Shown one piece after another: positions 9,113 through 18,061 of a DNA stretch of 64,000 bases. The translations under genes were made by a program, and so were the position numbers. The notes beneath the pieces were generated by a model. That model ran no database searches. It saw only the letters and a list, made by a program, of their open reading frames with translations, and had not been told where the DNA came from. How positions within the stretch are numbered: the first letter of the stretch is position 1; each line of letters starts with the position of its first letter. Source of the DNA: Nitrospira defluvii (lineage in GTDB: Bacteria > Nitrospirota > Nitrospiria > Nitrospirales > Nitrospiraceae); assembly GCF_905220995.1 (NCBI RefSeq), contig NZ_CAJNBJ010000017.1, positions 620,001 through 684,000 of the forward strand, read 5' to 3'.

Positions 9113-9340
9113 TCAGCCTTTGGGCGGGTACGGGTCCCGTCCATGCGTGTCACGCTCACGGATGCGGCCATCACGCCCGTGAATAATGAGCTCGGAGTTT
9201 TGGCTTTGCGAAATTGCCCTCCCCCGCTCAATTGCCTCTCGCTGCGTCTCATGAATAGATGAAGCTCTCCGCCCGTCCTCCGGTTTTACAGCCCATCCAT
9301 CTTGATGCGGCACCACATGCTGATTTCGCCTCTTACTCAT
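9113..9340 (-). CDS. DUF2188 family small protein, first gene of the ubiquitin-like operon
   Basis: 75 residues from ATG at 9340 with GGGAGG 9 bases upstream. NQHVVPHQDGWAVK, then TQREAIERGRAI and IIHGRDGRIRERDTHG, are diagnostic of DUF2188, a short alpha/beta family of unknown role. It ends in DPYPPKG. It is the first gene after the operator-bearing promoter, 36 bp before the ubiquitin-like gene. A role as a conjugation target or sensor would be speculation. Confidence 0.78.
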   Translation of the reverse strand: MSKRRNQHVVPHQDGWAVKPEDGRRASSIHETQREAIERGRAISQSQNSELIIHGRDGRIRERDTHGRDPYPPKG

Positions 9341-9379
9341 GCGATTGTCCTCCCTTTGTGAATAACGCTTATCCGCTCA

Positions 9380-9418
9380 TCTGCTAATTAGCGTAGCATG
9401 AATCACATCAATTTGCAA
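9380..9418 (-). promoter_or_regulatory. Promoter of the ubiquitin-like operon with Xre-type operator over the -10
   Basis: On the minus strand, TTGCAA (9413-9418) and TACGCT (9390-9395) are 17 bp apart. The -10 is the first half of TACGCTAATTAGCAGA (9380-9395), which matches the operator before xre at 13 of 16 positions. A repressor bound here would block the -10. The start codon of DUF2188 lies 40 bp downstream. Confidence 0.6.
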
Positions 9419-9453
9419 ACAGCGTTGACCACAAACATCCATGGGGTATTTCT

Positions 9454-10176
9454 TTAACGACCGAAGAGAGAAGCGCCTCCGCCCGTTTCGCCGAGAATTC
9501 CCAGCTTACTCAGCCGTACACGGGCGGCGTCAGCGGAGACCTGAAAACTGGCCTGTACAGCTTCAATGAGGTTTCGAGCATGCGAATCATTTAACCCAAT
9601 GATTCCATACAGCCCATTGGACTCTTGATATTCTCCCACAAGACGGCGGACTGGACTTACGGGCATTAATAGGGCACCGCAGGCATAGCCAGCCTGCCAC
9701 TCCATCCAGTCACTCTGAGCCGCATCCAGAATGTTGTCTCGTTTGCAGATCTGTCTATTGCCGTTTAGCTTAGCCTGAAATAATGTGCCCCGAGTGGATT
9801 CAAGTTCCCACAGGTAGGCATGAAAATGGACGTGCCCATATTCATGAGTGAGCGTCGTCCGCAGACGATTTTCTCGGCGCTCATCATCGGCGAGGAGAGA
9901 AGCTATTTTCACCCTTGGCTTCCGACCTGGAAAGAACTCAGTAAGTCCTTCTACATCTGCTCCATAGACCGAAAGATCTGCGAAAAGATCAAGGTCTTCT
10001 GCATCGCGCTCAACCAAACGAGTGAGATCGCTTGTCGAAACGGGAAATGAAGCCACGCCATAACAGTCTTTCAGGAAGCTATGGATTAGATCTTCACACT
10101 CCTGATCCAAGTCCTCTGCCCTATAATGAGGGCGCTGCGAAAACCGACCGGTCCTATCAGGAACGTATTTCACCAC
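9454..10176 (-). CDS. ImmA/IrrE family zinc metalloprotease
   Basis: 240 residues from GTG at 10176, which shares its first base with the xre stop (TAGTG), so translation is coupled. The zinc motif HEYGHVHFH gives HExxH, and the following EWQAGYACGALLMP contains the usual third-ligand helix of ImmA/IrrE (DUF955). In characterised pairs (ImmA/ImmR, IrrE/DdrO) the protease cleaves the partner Xre repressor after DNA damage or other stress. Here it should inactivate the repressor encoded just upstream and so open both operator-controlled promoters. The target is inferred from gene pairing. Confidence 0.85.
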   Translation of the reverse strand: MVKYVPDRTGRFSQRPHYRAEDLDQECEDLIHSFLKDCYGVASFPVSTSDLTRLVERDAEDLDLFADLSVYGADVEGLTEFFPGRKPRVKIASLLADDERRENRLRTTLTHEYGHVHFHAYLWELESTRGTLFQAKLNGNRQICKRDNILDAAQSDWMEWQAGYACGALLMPVSPVRRLVGEYQESNGLYGIIGLNDSHARNLIEAVQASFQVSADAARVRLSKLGILGETGGGASLFGR

Positions 10177-10514
10177 TACTGTCGCCCCTTGGGTTTCGGA
10201 CCACTTCTGAACGCGATCATCGCCTCGGCCACTTCATTCTCAGACAGTTGCTTCTTCCGCACGTCTTCGGGGAACCGGCCGGCAAGGTAGTAGAGCCAGT
10301 CGCGATCGATACCCAGTGCTTCGGCAAACTGCTTGACCATATGATCGGAGGAAGGGCTTCTCCGGTCATGTTCGATGTCGTTTAAGTACTGCGGTGAAAT
10401 GGCATTCCCATCTTCGCGCAGCACTCGTGAAGCAAGATCCTTTAACGCCCACCCCTTGTCCTTCCGAGCCTGACTTATCGCGAGGCCAAACGTCGTCATG
10501 TCTTTCGGACTCAT
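10176..10514 (-). CDS. Xre-family repressor paired with ImmA/IrrE protease
   Basis: 112 residues from ATG at 10514; GGGAGG lies 5 bases upstream, while the longer frame to 10556 would run through the promoter. The N-terminal half is a Cro/C1-type helix-turn-helix: FGLAISQARKDKGWALKDLA then SPQYLNDIEHDRRSPS. The remaining part contains DRDWLYYLAGRFPEDV, typical of this repressor class. Its own promoter carries a perfect inverted repeat over the -10, pointing to autorepression. The same operator precedes the ubiquitin-like operon. Confidence 0.85.
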   Translation of the reverse strand: MSPKDMTTFGLAISQARKDKGWALKDLASRVLREDGNAISPQYLNDIEHDRRSPSSDHMVKQFAEALGIDRDWLYYLAGRFPEDVRKKQLSENEVAEAMIAFRSGPKPKGRQ

Positions 10515-10534
10515 AAACCTCCCTGGAACGCTAT

Positions 10535-10573
10535 TACGCTGATTAGCGTATAACATTCAAAAGAACCAGTCAA
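10535..10573 (-). promoter_or_regulatory. xre promoter with autoregulatory inverted repeat
   Basis: On the minus strand, TTGACT (10568-10573) and TACGCT (10545-10550) are 17 bp apart. The -10 begins the inverted repeat TACGCTAATCAGCGTA (10535-10550): 6-bp arms, 4-bp spacer. The layout of -35, 17-bp spacer and operator is identical to that at 9380-9418. Confidence 0.7.
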
Positions 10574-11032
10574 CCTGTTCCTCTGAGGATCAGCTGCCTT
10601 GCTTCCATTCAGCGTCTAACCTTTTTCATCCCTACCCCCCAGTTTTCCCCCAGCGGCCTGCCAGCATTTTGTCGGCTCATCGTTCACTCTGCTTGACAAT
10701 GGGCATTTGGTATTGTTGATTATAGTATCCATTCGGATGACGGATGGGTTCTGCTTTCCGCTGCCCACTCAGGGCAGTACGCCTTGCCCCTCACGCTGAA
10801 CGCGTGTCGCGCGAGGTACCTCAGACCAGGCGATAGGCCTGCTCTCCGTTGATGGCCCGATAACGCGCCATCCCACTTTGGACTGATCCGCAAGGTCGGT
10901 CCCGCACATAACTTGTGCCCGTGACTTTTCGCGACACCTGTTGCGCTGGAGCACACCTCTGCGTTCATCCGTGCCCCAGGACCGAATCGTCGTGTGTTTA
11001 TTCAGGGCGTTTCTCCCTGAGGAAAGGTCTTC
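10574..11032. other. Intergenic stretch upstream of a HUH Rep gene
   Basis: No convincing gene. It contains an inverted pair GTGTCGCG (near 10804) and CGCGACAC (near 10931), about 125 bp apart, and a TTGACA at 10693-10698 without a well-placed -10. As it precedes a Rep gene it could hold a nicking origin, but I see no clear hairpin-plus-nick signature. Confidence 0.3.
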
Positions 11033-11911
11033 ATGAAACGGTGGATCGCTAACGACAGATTTCGGGCCATAGGGCCCACGGACATCTGGATTTCCCCATT
11101 TCCGCAATACCCTGTGGAGGATTTACCTTTTGAAGGAACACCTCTGAACGCATTCCCCCTGCACAAGGGGGCGCGAGCCCTGCAAATGCTCAAATCCGTT
11201 CGGCCAGGGGATATTTCCTTGCAGACTATGCGCCGGAAGCGCCATTTGAAAACGATTCTTGACCAACTGCACAAGTATGGCCCGCGTGATTATAAGGGAG
11301 CGTGGGTCGAATTTATTCTCAATCAGTGCTGCACCCATTTTTGCACTCTCACCTTCTCGCGTGACCTAACTAAGGATAAAGACCTCGCGTACAAGCTCGT
11401 GCGGGAATTTTCCAAGCGCCTCAACCGATTGCTCTTAGGGCGGAATTTCGCCAAATCCACCAAACGCGAAGATTCCGCCTTGGTGATTGCGTTTAGTGAT
11501 ACGGGGAGCGATGAGAAAACCAGCAGGAAACTCCGGCGCCAACAAAAATCACGCCAGATAAAGAGACACATTCGGTTCGGCAAAGACCAAGCCCTACATT
11601 TTCATCTCTTGATTCGATTGACCGAGGATCACTTATCCCTGCTTGAGAATAAGCACCTCGAAATCGCAAAAGAAATTCCGGGGATGTGGGCGGACCTCGG
11701 CCAAACATTCGCTAAACGGAATGGCGAGCTGGAGCACACTGCTACCTACTGTGGCAGTTCCCTCATCGAACCCATCGAAAACCCTCTTGCGGTTACTCTG
11801 TACTGCCTAAAGAATATTCAACCCCTGCCGGTCGGTACCCACCAGGTGACCCCTCCCGACTCACCCAGTGACCCAACGACCCAGTTCGAAACCGAGGATA
11901 TGGCTTCGTAA
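11033..11911 (+). CDS. HUH-type rolling-circle replication initiator (Rep-like)
   Basis: 292 residues. It shows the three ordered motifs of HUH endonucleases: motif 1 CTLTF at 104-108, motif 2 H189-F-H191 within ALHFHLLI, and motif 3 Y257-C-L-K260 within LYCLKNI. These proteins nick one strand at an origin and stay bound through the tyrosine. A basic stretch at 165-182 lies between motifs 1 and 2. No relaxase helicase domain or mobilisation genes accompany it, so it is a lone Rep of a plasmid, satellite or filamentous-phage type. The ATG at 11033 follows GAGGAAAGGTCTTC. Confidence 0.65.
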   Translation: MKRWIANDRFRAIGPTDIWISPFPQYPVEDLPFEGTPLNAFPLHKGARALQMLKSVRPGDISLQTMRRKRHLKTILDQLHKYGPRDYKGAWVEFILNQCCTHFCTLTFSRDLTKDKDLAYKLVREFSKRLNRLLLGRNFAKSTKREDSALVIAFSDTGSDEKTSRKLRRQQKSRQIKRHIRFGKDQALHFHLLIRLTEDHLSLLENKHLEIAKEIPGMWADLGQTFAKRNGELEHTATYCGSSLIEPIENPLAVTLYCLKNIQPLPVGTHQVTPPDSPSDPTTQFETEDMAS

Positions 11912-11999
11912 GTCGTCGTCATTCCGGAGTTTCTAGACATATCTTTTTTTCTTAAAGATGCACCATCTAACTCCCTTCCTCTGCCTTCCTCCCGGGCGG

Positions 12000-12600
12000 A
12001 GCACAAGGTGCGACGCCCGACGGCCCGCGCTTCCCCGGTTCGAGCTTCGGGAACGTCACAGGTTGTCCAAGATCCGGTCGTCCCCTCATGAGTCGGTGAG
12101 ATAGCACACACCCACGCCCGACCACACTCTGGCTCCCCGTCGAACCCGGACTCACGCGACGGCCGGGAGCAAAGACACACGGGAACAGCAGAGGGCCGGA
12201 GAAACTCACGAGCAGACCCTTGGCGCACCTGGACCAGAGCCGGATCCAGCCAGTCTCGACTGACTGTGTGGGAAGGCTTCGCGTGAAGAAACTCGACAAG
12301 ACGGACGGCGATCCGGACGAAAGGTCAGACCGGAACACACTCAGTTCAGACCTGGGCTCACCGCCAGAGCAGGCTCACAGGTAATGGGAAATCGGAGGAG
12401 AAGCGGGAAGCGGACAGGACAACGAGGAGACTGTCACGCGAGGAGCAGAAAGGAGCGCGGGAGGTGACGAAAGCACAAGAGACAGCCGGAGGTCAGAGGC
12501 AAGAAGGAGGAAGAGCGGGTGTGCACCTTCACCTGAGGGAAGAAGGAAGAAGCAAGGCCAGCCATTCTCGGCACGGGCGCCCAAAGCTTGGTCAAGTAGA
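12000..12600. repeat. Diverged non-coding repeat, copy 1
   Basis: About 550-600 bp with no credible gene. Ordered blocks recur in copy 2 (19997-20750): TCATGAGTCGGT, a CCAGCCAGTC..GACTG block, CTTCGCGTGAA, a CAGACC/GGGCTCACCG block, GTCACGCGAG, then a purine-rich stretch with GCA(A)GAAAGG. Roughly the last 200 bases are strongly GA-rich on the + strand. Both copies lie in the same orientation on either side of the helicase-GTPase module. Edges are approximate. Confidence 0.55.
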
Positions 12601-12688
12601 TCGCACTAGTTTCCTAATTTCGCTTCCCTCTCAGAGCTGATAATGCTTGGTGCGTCCAAGGTGAGGCAGCACATGACTTCCCCCAATG

Positions 12689-15430
12689 CTATGCGCTCAG
12701 GTGCAAAGCGAGAATCGGCCAGACCGCGTAACGCAGGCCCTGCTTGATGTCCTCTTCGGAAGGACGGCGCAATTCATTGATGAGCCGTAACTCTTCCGCC
12801 ACGGTACGCACGAACAATGGAGACTCAACAGGACGGACCCTAACCGTTGCCAAGCGACTCATATCAAAAAGTCCAGCGCGATCCTCGGGGGAAAGCAGGG
12901 ACGTTTGATCTTGGCCCACAACATAAGCGGCCAATTCGGTGCCCACCTCGTGGATGCCCCCGATGGAATCGAGCCGAAAGGTCTGACGAACAAACGCGAG
13001 AAAGATGACCTCATGGCCGAGCCGTGAACGGAGTTGCTTTTGATCGTCGCCCCAACGTAAGTGAGCTGCTCCAGTGGGAGACGCAGGGCTGGCACAAGTA
13101 CGCAGCAGTTCAGCCACGGGTGGAAGGTTCAAGCCGAGCGGTCCAACCAGGTTGGAAGATTGGCCAGTAAAAAGACCGCCATCGAAGTCACCGACAAAAC
13201 ACAGCGACCCATCACTGAGCTTCAGAACATCGGCTGACTGTTCCACCGTTTCGACCTGCCCATCACGTTGGACAAAGCGGGTTCTAGCAATGCCGATAGC
13301 TTTTTCAGCTCCACCGTAATGGGTCAGGAAATCTGAAACGTGACGCCACCGAGCAAGTCCAGCCGGTTGCTCACGAATCTGGCGTTGGTTCGCAGCATAG
13401 CGGTCATGGAAATTTTGCCAGTCGCGGAATCCTGATTCTACGAGAGACGATAACCGCTGAACCTCGTTGTCCGCCAAAGGTGAGGCGGAACTGTTGATGA
13501 GCACTGTCTGTAATTCCTCTGGCGGAATGAGGCACATGACGCGCGAGAAGACGGTCTCAAATCGGTCAGGGGCAACGAGCGTTTGTGCGATCGCCGTGAG
13601 TCTTTCCCGGGCCACGCTCCAAGCTTGGGTCTCGCGGCTATCACGCACCACAATGGTATCAACCAGGATGGTTTCGCGAGAACCGAACCGATGCACGCGA
13701 CCAACCCGCTGTTCCATTTCCATCGGGTTCCAGGGCACATCAAGATGCACCAAGCGTCGGGAGAACTGGAGATTGATGCCCTCACCGCCGGCGCGGGATG
13801 AGATGAGGAATTGCGGGCCAGTTGCATCCTTGAAGCGTGCGACTTCCCCATCCCGCTCTGCATCGGTTTGCCCTCCAATGATGATCGCAGGCCGCTGGCC
13901 GGTCTTGTTTTGTAACCAGATAGCCAACGCCAGAACGGTTTCAATGGGCTGGGCGAAGAGAACAATCTTTTCCCGCCCGGCCGGTTGAAGGACATCGCGC
14001 CAGAGCCGTTCCCATTTCAATTGGCGCGGCGAGCGAACCAGCTTGATTCCCTGTCGGATCAGCGAGGCCAGGGCGCCATGGTCGACTTCGCTGCTCAGCT
14101 CGTCGACGTTTTCCTCAATATCTTCAACATCATCGTCAGAAGCCTGGCGACCGATCTCGGCAACCAGCCGCCCGTAGACAGATTCAACGGGTTCGTCCGG
14201 AGCACCCGAGCGATACGGGCGCAATGCAGCGATCGCTTCGGAGAGCGGAGCTTGTTCCAAGGTCCATCCCGCACGGAGCGACTGACGCACAAGGTAGCCG
14301 AGGCCGGCATTGGGACTGGACGCGGCCCATTGCAGGGCTTGCGCACACTTCCAGCCGGCCGCACGCTGTACAGCCTGACTTCCTGGAATCGGGTGAGGCT
14401 GAAAAAAGCCGTGAATGTCCGCCAGCCAGGACCGGTGGTCTGGATCAAGATCAACCACGATCGGCGGATTGACCTGCCGCCGTGGGAACAGAGGATTGCC
14501 ATCCCAATCGCGAACATCTTCCTTGGTGCGGTAAATGACACGGCCTGCCGCCGCGTCTTGTGATTCGCCTGGCAGTTGTAGCAACCGCAGGAGATTATCG
14601 AAACGAGCTGCGTGAGCTTGATGAGGGGTCCCGGACAAGAGCAGTAAACGACTCTCGGCGGACTGCGCGGACACGAGATCCCGAACCAAGCGATACTTCC
14701 TGACAGGGTCAACGCCTCCATCGCCCCAGGCGCTCAGATGATGACACTCGTCGACGACGATGAGATCCCAAGGGCGCGATTGAAGCAGCCGCTCAAAATG
14801 GTTGGGATGCACCGCGCGATGAATGCTGGCGATGATCCGACTGTCTGTTTCGAGCCGAGCATCGCCATCTTGGGACTTCCACTCTCTGAAGAATAAGGAC
14901 AATCGCTTGAACTCGCGACCGACATTCGCAACCAGGCGTGCTGGTGCGAGATACAGAACCCTCAGCCCTGAATTGGCCGCAAGCAACTCTTGGATGATGA
15001 GCCCAGCCACGACCGTTTTCCCAAGGCCAACTTCATCACCAATAAGGACCCGACGGCGGCCAGGGGTGTCGATAATGTGGCGAACCAAACTCACTTGATG
15101 GGCGAGCGTGACGACTTCCCTGGTATCCAAGCGACGCTGAGGGTCTTCGGCGACGAGGAAGAATGCTTCAAACCGGGCGAGACTCCGCTTGCTCATGGCG
15201 CTCCACGTATCCCCATCGGACAATGGAGCGGTGAGCAATTCCCCGGGCAGCGAATAGGGCTGCGTTTGATAGGGGTCGATATGGGTGCGAACCGGAGCCG
15301 GAAGGGCCGCCTGGCTTCCCCATAGACGCCGTGGAGGAGAGGCTAAATCAAGAACACGAATTCCCCAGTCGTTCGCCTCCCGGAGAACGGCGTGCGGAAT
15401 GCGCTCAAAGAGAACCACATGAGAACTCAT
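12689..15430 (-). CDS. SNF2-type DEAD/DEAH helicase of a helicase-dynamin module
   Basis: 913 residues. Walker A GDEVGLGKT at 131-139, Walker B DECHH at 227-231, SGTPHQAHAARF (motif III), and a C-terminal helicase half with SSRAGGEGINLQ and EQRVGRVHRFG near 570-585, as in SNF2-like translocases. Its ATG at 15430 overlaps the GTPase stop as ATGA, so the two proteins are co-translated. It superficially resembles DISARM DrmD, but lies 6 kb from drmABC, on the other strand, and is coupled to a GTPase. A role in DNA surveillance or restriction is inferred from context only. Confidence 0.82.
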   Translation of the reverse strand: MSSHVVLFERIPHAVLREANDWGIRVLDLASPPRRLWGSQAALPAPVRTHIDPYQTQPYSLPGELLTAPLSDGDTWSAMSKRSLARFEAFFLVAEDPQRRLDTREVVTLAHQVSLVRHIIDTPGRRRVLIGDEVGLGKTVVAGLIIQELLAANSGLRVLYLAPARLVANVGREFKRLSLFFREWKSQDGDARLETDSRIIASIHRAVHPNHFERLLQSRPWDLIVVDECHHLSAWGDGGVDPVRKYRLVRDLVSAQSAESRLLLLSGTPHQAHAARFDNLLRLLQLPGESQDAAAGRVIYRTKEDVRDWDGNPLFPRRQVNPPIVVDLDPDHRSWLADIHGFFQPHPIPGSQAVQRAAGWKCAQALQWAASSPNAGLGYLVRQSLRAGWTLEQAPLSEAIAALRPYRSGAPDEPVESVYGRLVAEIGRQASDDDVEDIEENVDELSSEVDHGALASLIRQGIKLVRSPRQLKWERLWRDVLQPAGREKIVLFAQPIETVLALAIWLQNKTGQRPAIIIGGQTDAERDGEVARFKDATGPQFLISSRAGGEGINLQFSRRLVHLDVPWNPMEMEQRVGRVHRFGSRETILVDTIVVRDSRETQAWSVARERLTAIAQTLVAPDRFETVFSRVMCLIPPEELQTVLINSSASPLADNEVQRLSSLVESGFRDWQNFHDRYAANQRQIREQPAGLARWRHVSDFLTHYGGAEKAIGIARTRFVQRDGQVETVEQSADVLKLSDGSLCFVGDFDGGLFTGQSSNLVGPLGLNLPPVAELLRTCASPASPTGAAHLRWGDDQKQLRSRLGHEVIFLAFVRQTFRLDSIGGIHEVGTELAAYVVGQDQTSLLSPEDRAGLFDMSRLATVRVRPVESPLFVRTVAEELRLINELRRPSEEDIKQGLRYAVWPILALHLSA

Positions 15431-17817
15431 GCGAGCCCTTTCGAGAGTACCGTAGCCTCACCAGGCAGGGCGGCCAAGGCTGACTCAATCGCGACCCCGA
15501 GCTGGTCATCCTTGCGCTGTACGTTTCTCTCTTGGCGTTGAATCAGGGCATCCGCTGCCTCGCCGAGGGGCTCGCCATGCTCGCCGAATGCTGCCAAGAT
15601 TTCTTTGTCGACTTCCTTGAATTTCTCAACGAGTAAACTAACCGCAGGAACCGCGGCGGCGTCCACTACTTCTTCTGCCAATTGCTCGAACAGTTCAAGG
15701 ATGCGAGACTTTACACCGATCCCATGATCTTTCTGGTCGGCAACGAATTTCTGGCACTTGCGCCGGATTGGGCCTTCGATTTTCTTGATCAGTTCGCGGC
15801 GCACTTGATCACGAAGCTCGTCCACGGCCTCTTTTCCCACCGCGTTCACTTGTTGTCGGTTTTGCTTGACGACCTCGACCAAAGCTTCGAGCAGCTGTGT
15901 AGACACACGAATGCCCTGCCCGCGAGCCCAATCAAGGACCTCGGTTACTGCCCTAGATTGATAGTCTGAAAATTCCCGAGTTTCGCGCCGGATATCCACC
16001 AAGATTTCTCGACTCCAGACCTCAGCGACGGGTGCCTCAAAACGGAGAGCAAAGTCATTGGGCAAATTGATATGACGACTACCGTAAAAGGTCCCCTCTT
16101 TCCGCACAGCGGCTTGTAATGTTTTCCAGTGCGCATCTCGCAACTTACCAAGATAGCTTTGAATGTCTTTGCTGGCCTTGCTGGAGGCAGTTTGGACTCT
16201 GGCTTCAATTTGTGCCGGAATCGTCTTCCGTAGAAAGCTCCTGAAGCCCCCACGACGCGTGTCAAACTCACGCTGAAGCGGGGCCATGAATTCCTCCAAG
16301 CTTTGCCTGAACGTTACAATTTCTGCTTCTGCCTTCCGCTCCTCACTTCTCTGCGCACTCAGGACCTCCAACCTGGCGCGCAGTTGCCCGAAAAAACGTT
16401 GGTGGGTCTCCTCGCGCTGTCGGCTTTGTTCAGTCAGACACTGCCGGGCGACGTCAGAAATCGCTACGCGCAGAGCAACAATGTTGGTTGCTTCGACATC
16501 CGGGAGAAACGGTCTATCGTCGTCGGGATCATCGGCACACAGGAGACGGTATTGCGGAGCCGAAACAGGGAATACCTGCAGATTATCCAGGATGGACTGG
16601 ATCACGAGACGTTTACCCTCGGAGTTATCCTCCCAAACCTCTCGCAGAAAAGATTGCAGGCGCTGCGCAATATCGTTTCGGCACCGTTCCACCTGGTCGG
16701 CAAAATGTTGTGCTTTACTCTTGAGCGGTGTGCCGTTGAGAGCCTTATCGTTTCTCCAATTTTCAACTGCCACATCGTCGATCTTTACCGCGACGACAAT
16801 CAACGCGACCCGATCGGAGGTCAGGTCATTGCCCGCATGCAGCAACCGGTTCAAGAAACCGCTGTTGTTCAAGAGCTCCGCATCCTCCCGGCGAATGCCT
16901 CTGGAGTCTACGACGAGCATTACAGCCTTGGCCCGATTGCGGAGGTAATCCGAAGTGACCGAGGCATACGCATCACTCAGAATACCGATCCCGGGGAGGT
17001 CAATCAGTTCCAAGGAATCGCGCAACAGAGGCGACGGCCAGTGAATAGACATTTCCAGAATTAGCGGAGCCAAAAAACCACACGCATGATCACGCAGGCG
17101 ATGCCCAAAATCTGGATTGTCCAAGCTATCAAAGTGTCGGGGCGTATCGTTTGTCCCATGCGTTAAAGCCTCCTGCGCATGCCGTAGCCGGTCCAGGTCC
17201 TCTGGGAGAATCTGTGTCTGGAACTTTGGTGCCTGTCCCAAAACCCAGCGCAAAGCGTCGACCAGATAGGTTAATTCTCGCTGAGCTGTTTGCGATCCGG
17301 CAACGAGCAGGCAAGCCCGTCCGATCGCCTCTTGAGTGCGAGTTTTCTTCTGTTCCTCAGCATCCAACTCGATGGCGATAGTTTCCAGCTCTTCACTAGC
17401 CTCTGGTTGGGCCAGCGAGACTTCATGCTTTGATTGGCGCTGGATCTCCGCTTCGAGAATAAACCGAGTTTGACCAACCTGTTTTCCTGAATGGTATCGC
17501 ACGACAAACGACGCGCGTTCGCCGTGAATTACCCGCAGGGCATTCGCGGTAAGAGGACCAGTGCCCCCACCTGAAGGCACGACGATACCCGTGTCTGCGA
17601 TCAGGGTATTGATGAGAGTGCTTTTTCCTACGCCCGCCTGGCCCAGGAGACAGATGGGAAACAGGCTTCCTTTGCTCCGCTCTAGCTCTTCAATTCTGGA
17701 CGCTTGCTTGTCCAGCTCCTCCAAAACAGGTGCTGGCTCAGACTTTTCGAAGATCGGCCGAACGAATTTCTTGAACCATCCAACCACGCTGTGGGAATGC
17801 GAGTGCTCGTCGGACAT
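15427..17817 (-). CDS. Dynamin-like large GTPase
   Basis: 796 residues. P-loop GQAGVGKST at 59-67, a switch-type TGPLT region at 86-90, G3 DLPGIG at 273-278, and a G4-like VKID at 344-347. A long helical C-terminal half (about 450-796), rich in charged residues and predicted coiled coil, is typical of dynamin/GBP-type mechanochemical GTPases. There is no clear membrane segment. Bacterial dynamin-like proteins include antiphage effectors, but coupling with an SNF2 helicase is not one I recognise. The first gene of the pair; it starts 22 bp after a small open frame. Confidence 0.8.
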   Translation of the reverse strand: MSDEHSHSHSVVGWFKKFVRPIFEKSEPAPVLEELDKQASRIEELERSKGSLFPICLLGQAGVGKSTLINTLIADTGIVVPSGGGTGPLTANALRVIHGERASFVVRYHSGKQVGQTRFILEAEIQRQSKHEVSLAQPEASEELETIAIELDAEEQKKTRTQEAIGRACLLVAGSQTAQRELTYLVDALRWVLGQAPKFQTQILPEDLDRLRHAQEALTHGTNDTPRHFDSLDNPDFGHRLRDHACGFLAPLILEMSIHWPSPLLRDSLELIDLPGIGILSDAYASVTSDYLRNRAKAVMLVVDSRGIRREDAELLNNSGFLNRLLHAGNDLTSDRVALIVVAVKIDDVAVENWRNDKALNGTPLKSKAQHFADQVERCRNDIAQRLQSFLREVWEDNSEGKRLVIQSILDNLQVFPVSAPQYRLLCADDPDDDRPFLPDVEATNIVALRVAISDVARQCLTEQSRQREETHQRFFGQLRARLEVLSAQRSEERKAEAEIVTFRQSLEEFMAPLQREFDTRRGGFRSFLRKTIPAQIEARVQTASSKASKDIQSYLGKLRDAHWKTLQAAVRKEGTFYGSRHINLPNDFALRFEAPVAEVWSREILVDIRRETREFSDYQSRAVTEVLDWARGQGIRVSTQLLEALVEVVKQNRQQVNAVGKEAVDELRDQVRRELIKKIEGPIRRKCQKFVADQKDHGIGVKSRILELFEQLAEEVVDAAAVPAVSLLVEKFKEVDKEILAAFGEHGEPLGEAADALIQRQERNVQRKDDQLGVAIESALAALPGEATVLSKGLA

Positions 17818-17839
17818 AGTGTGGGTTACTCCTGTACGG

Positions 17840-18061
17840 TTACTCGAATCTTGTTCGACCTTCGGTCACTTTCAGGACCTTCATCCCTTCATCGTCCAAA
17901 TCGTTGATAGGTGTCTTAGCGATGCGCCAGGATGTTGAATTGGCTAATGCCCGGAAGATATCCGGGTGAAGCCCACGATTCTCAATCCATCTCGCTGCAG
18001 GAATCATTGGCTCCAAGGAAATGGGCGTGATTGAGAACGAGTTTCGAGAAGAAGTCGCCAT
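17840..18061 (-). CDS. Small hypothetical frame upstream of the GTPase (possibly a remnant)
   Basis: A 73-codon frame whose C-terminal two thirds (ARWIENRGLHPDIFRALA, then INDLDDEGMKVLKVTEG) reads like real protein, while the first 20 codons look random and have no ribosome site. It may be the 3' end of a decayed gene or a small lead gene of the GTPase operon. No family recognised. Confidence 0.3.
   Translation of the reverse strand: MATSSRNSFSITPISLEPMIPAARWIENRGLHPDIFRALANSTSWRIAKTPINDLDDEGMKVLKVTEGRTRFE

Noticed and set aside
6609-9340. Naming the operon Bil or type II CBASS
   Set aside because: No cyclase or Cap effector is present, E2 has no cysteine, JAB and E1 are fused and DUF2188/DUF6527 are present, so neither standard name fits what is seen.
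9113-9340. DUF2188 protein as a second ubiquitin-like modifier
   Set aside because: It ends in glycine after PPK, but the sequence is DUF2188 and not a beta-grasp pattern; terminal Gly alone is not enough.
12689-15430. Calling the SNF2 helicase drmD of the DISARM system
   Set aside because: It lies 6 kb from drmABC on the opposite strand with unrelated operons between, and overlaps a dynamin-like GTPase gene. The link to that gene is much stronger.
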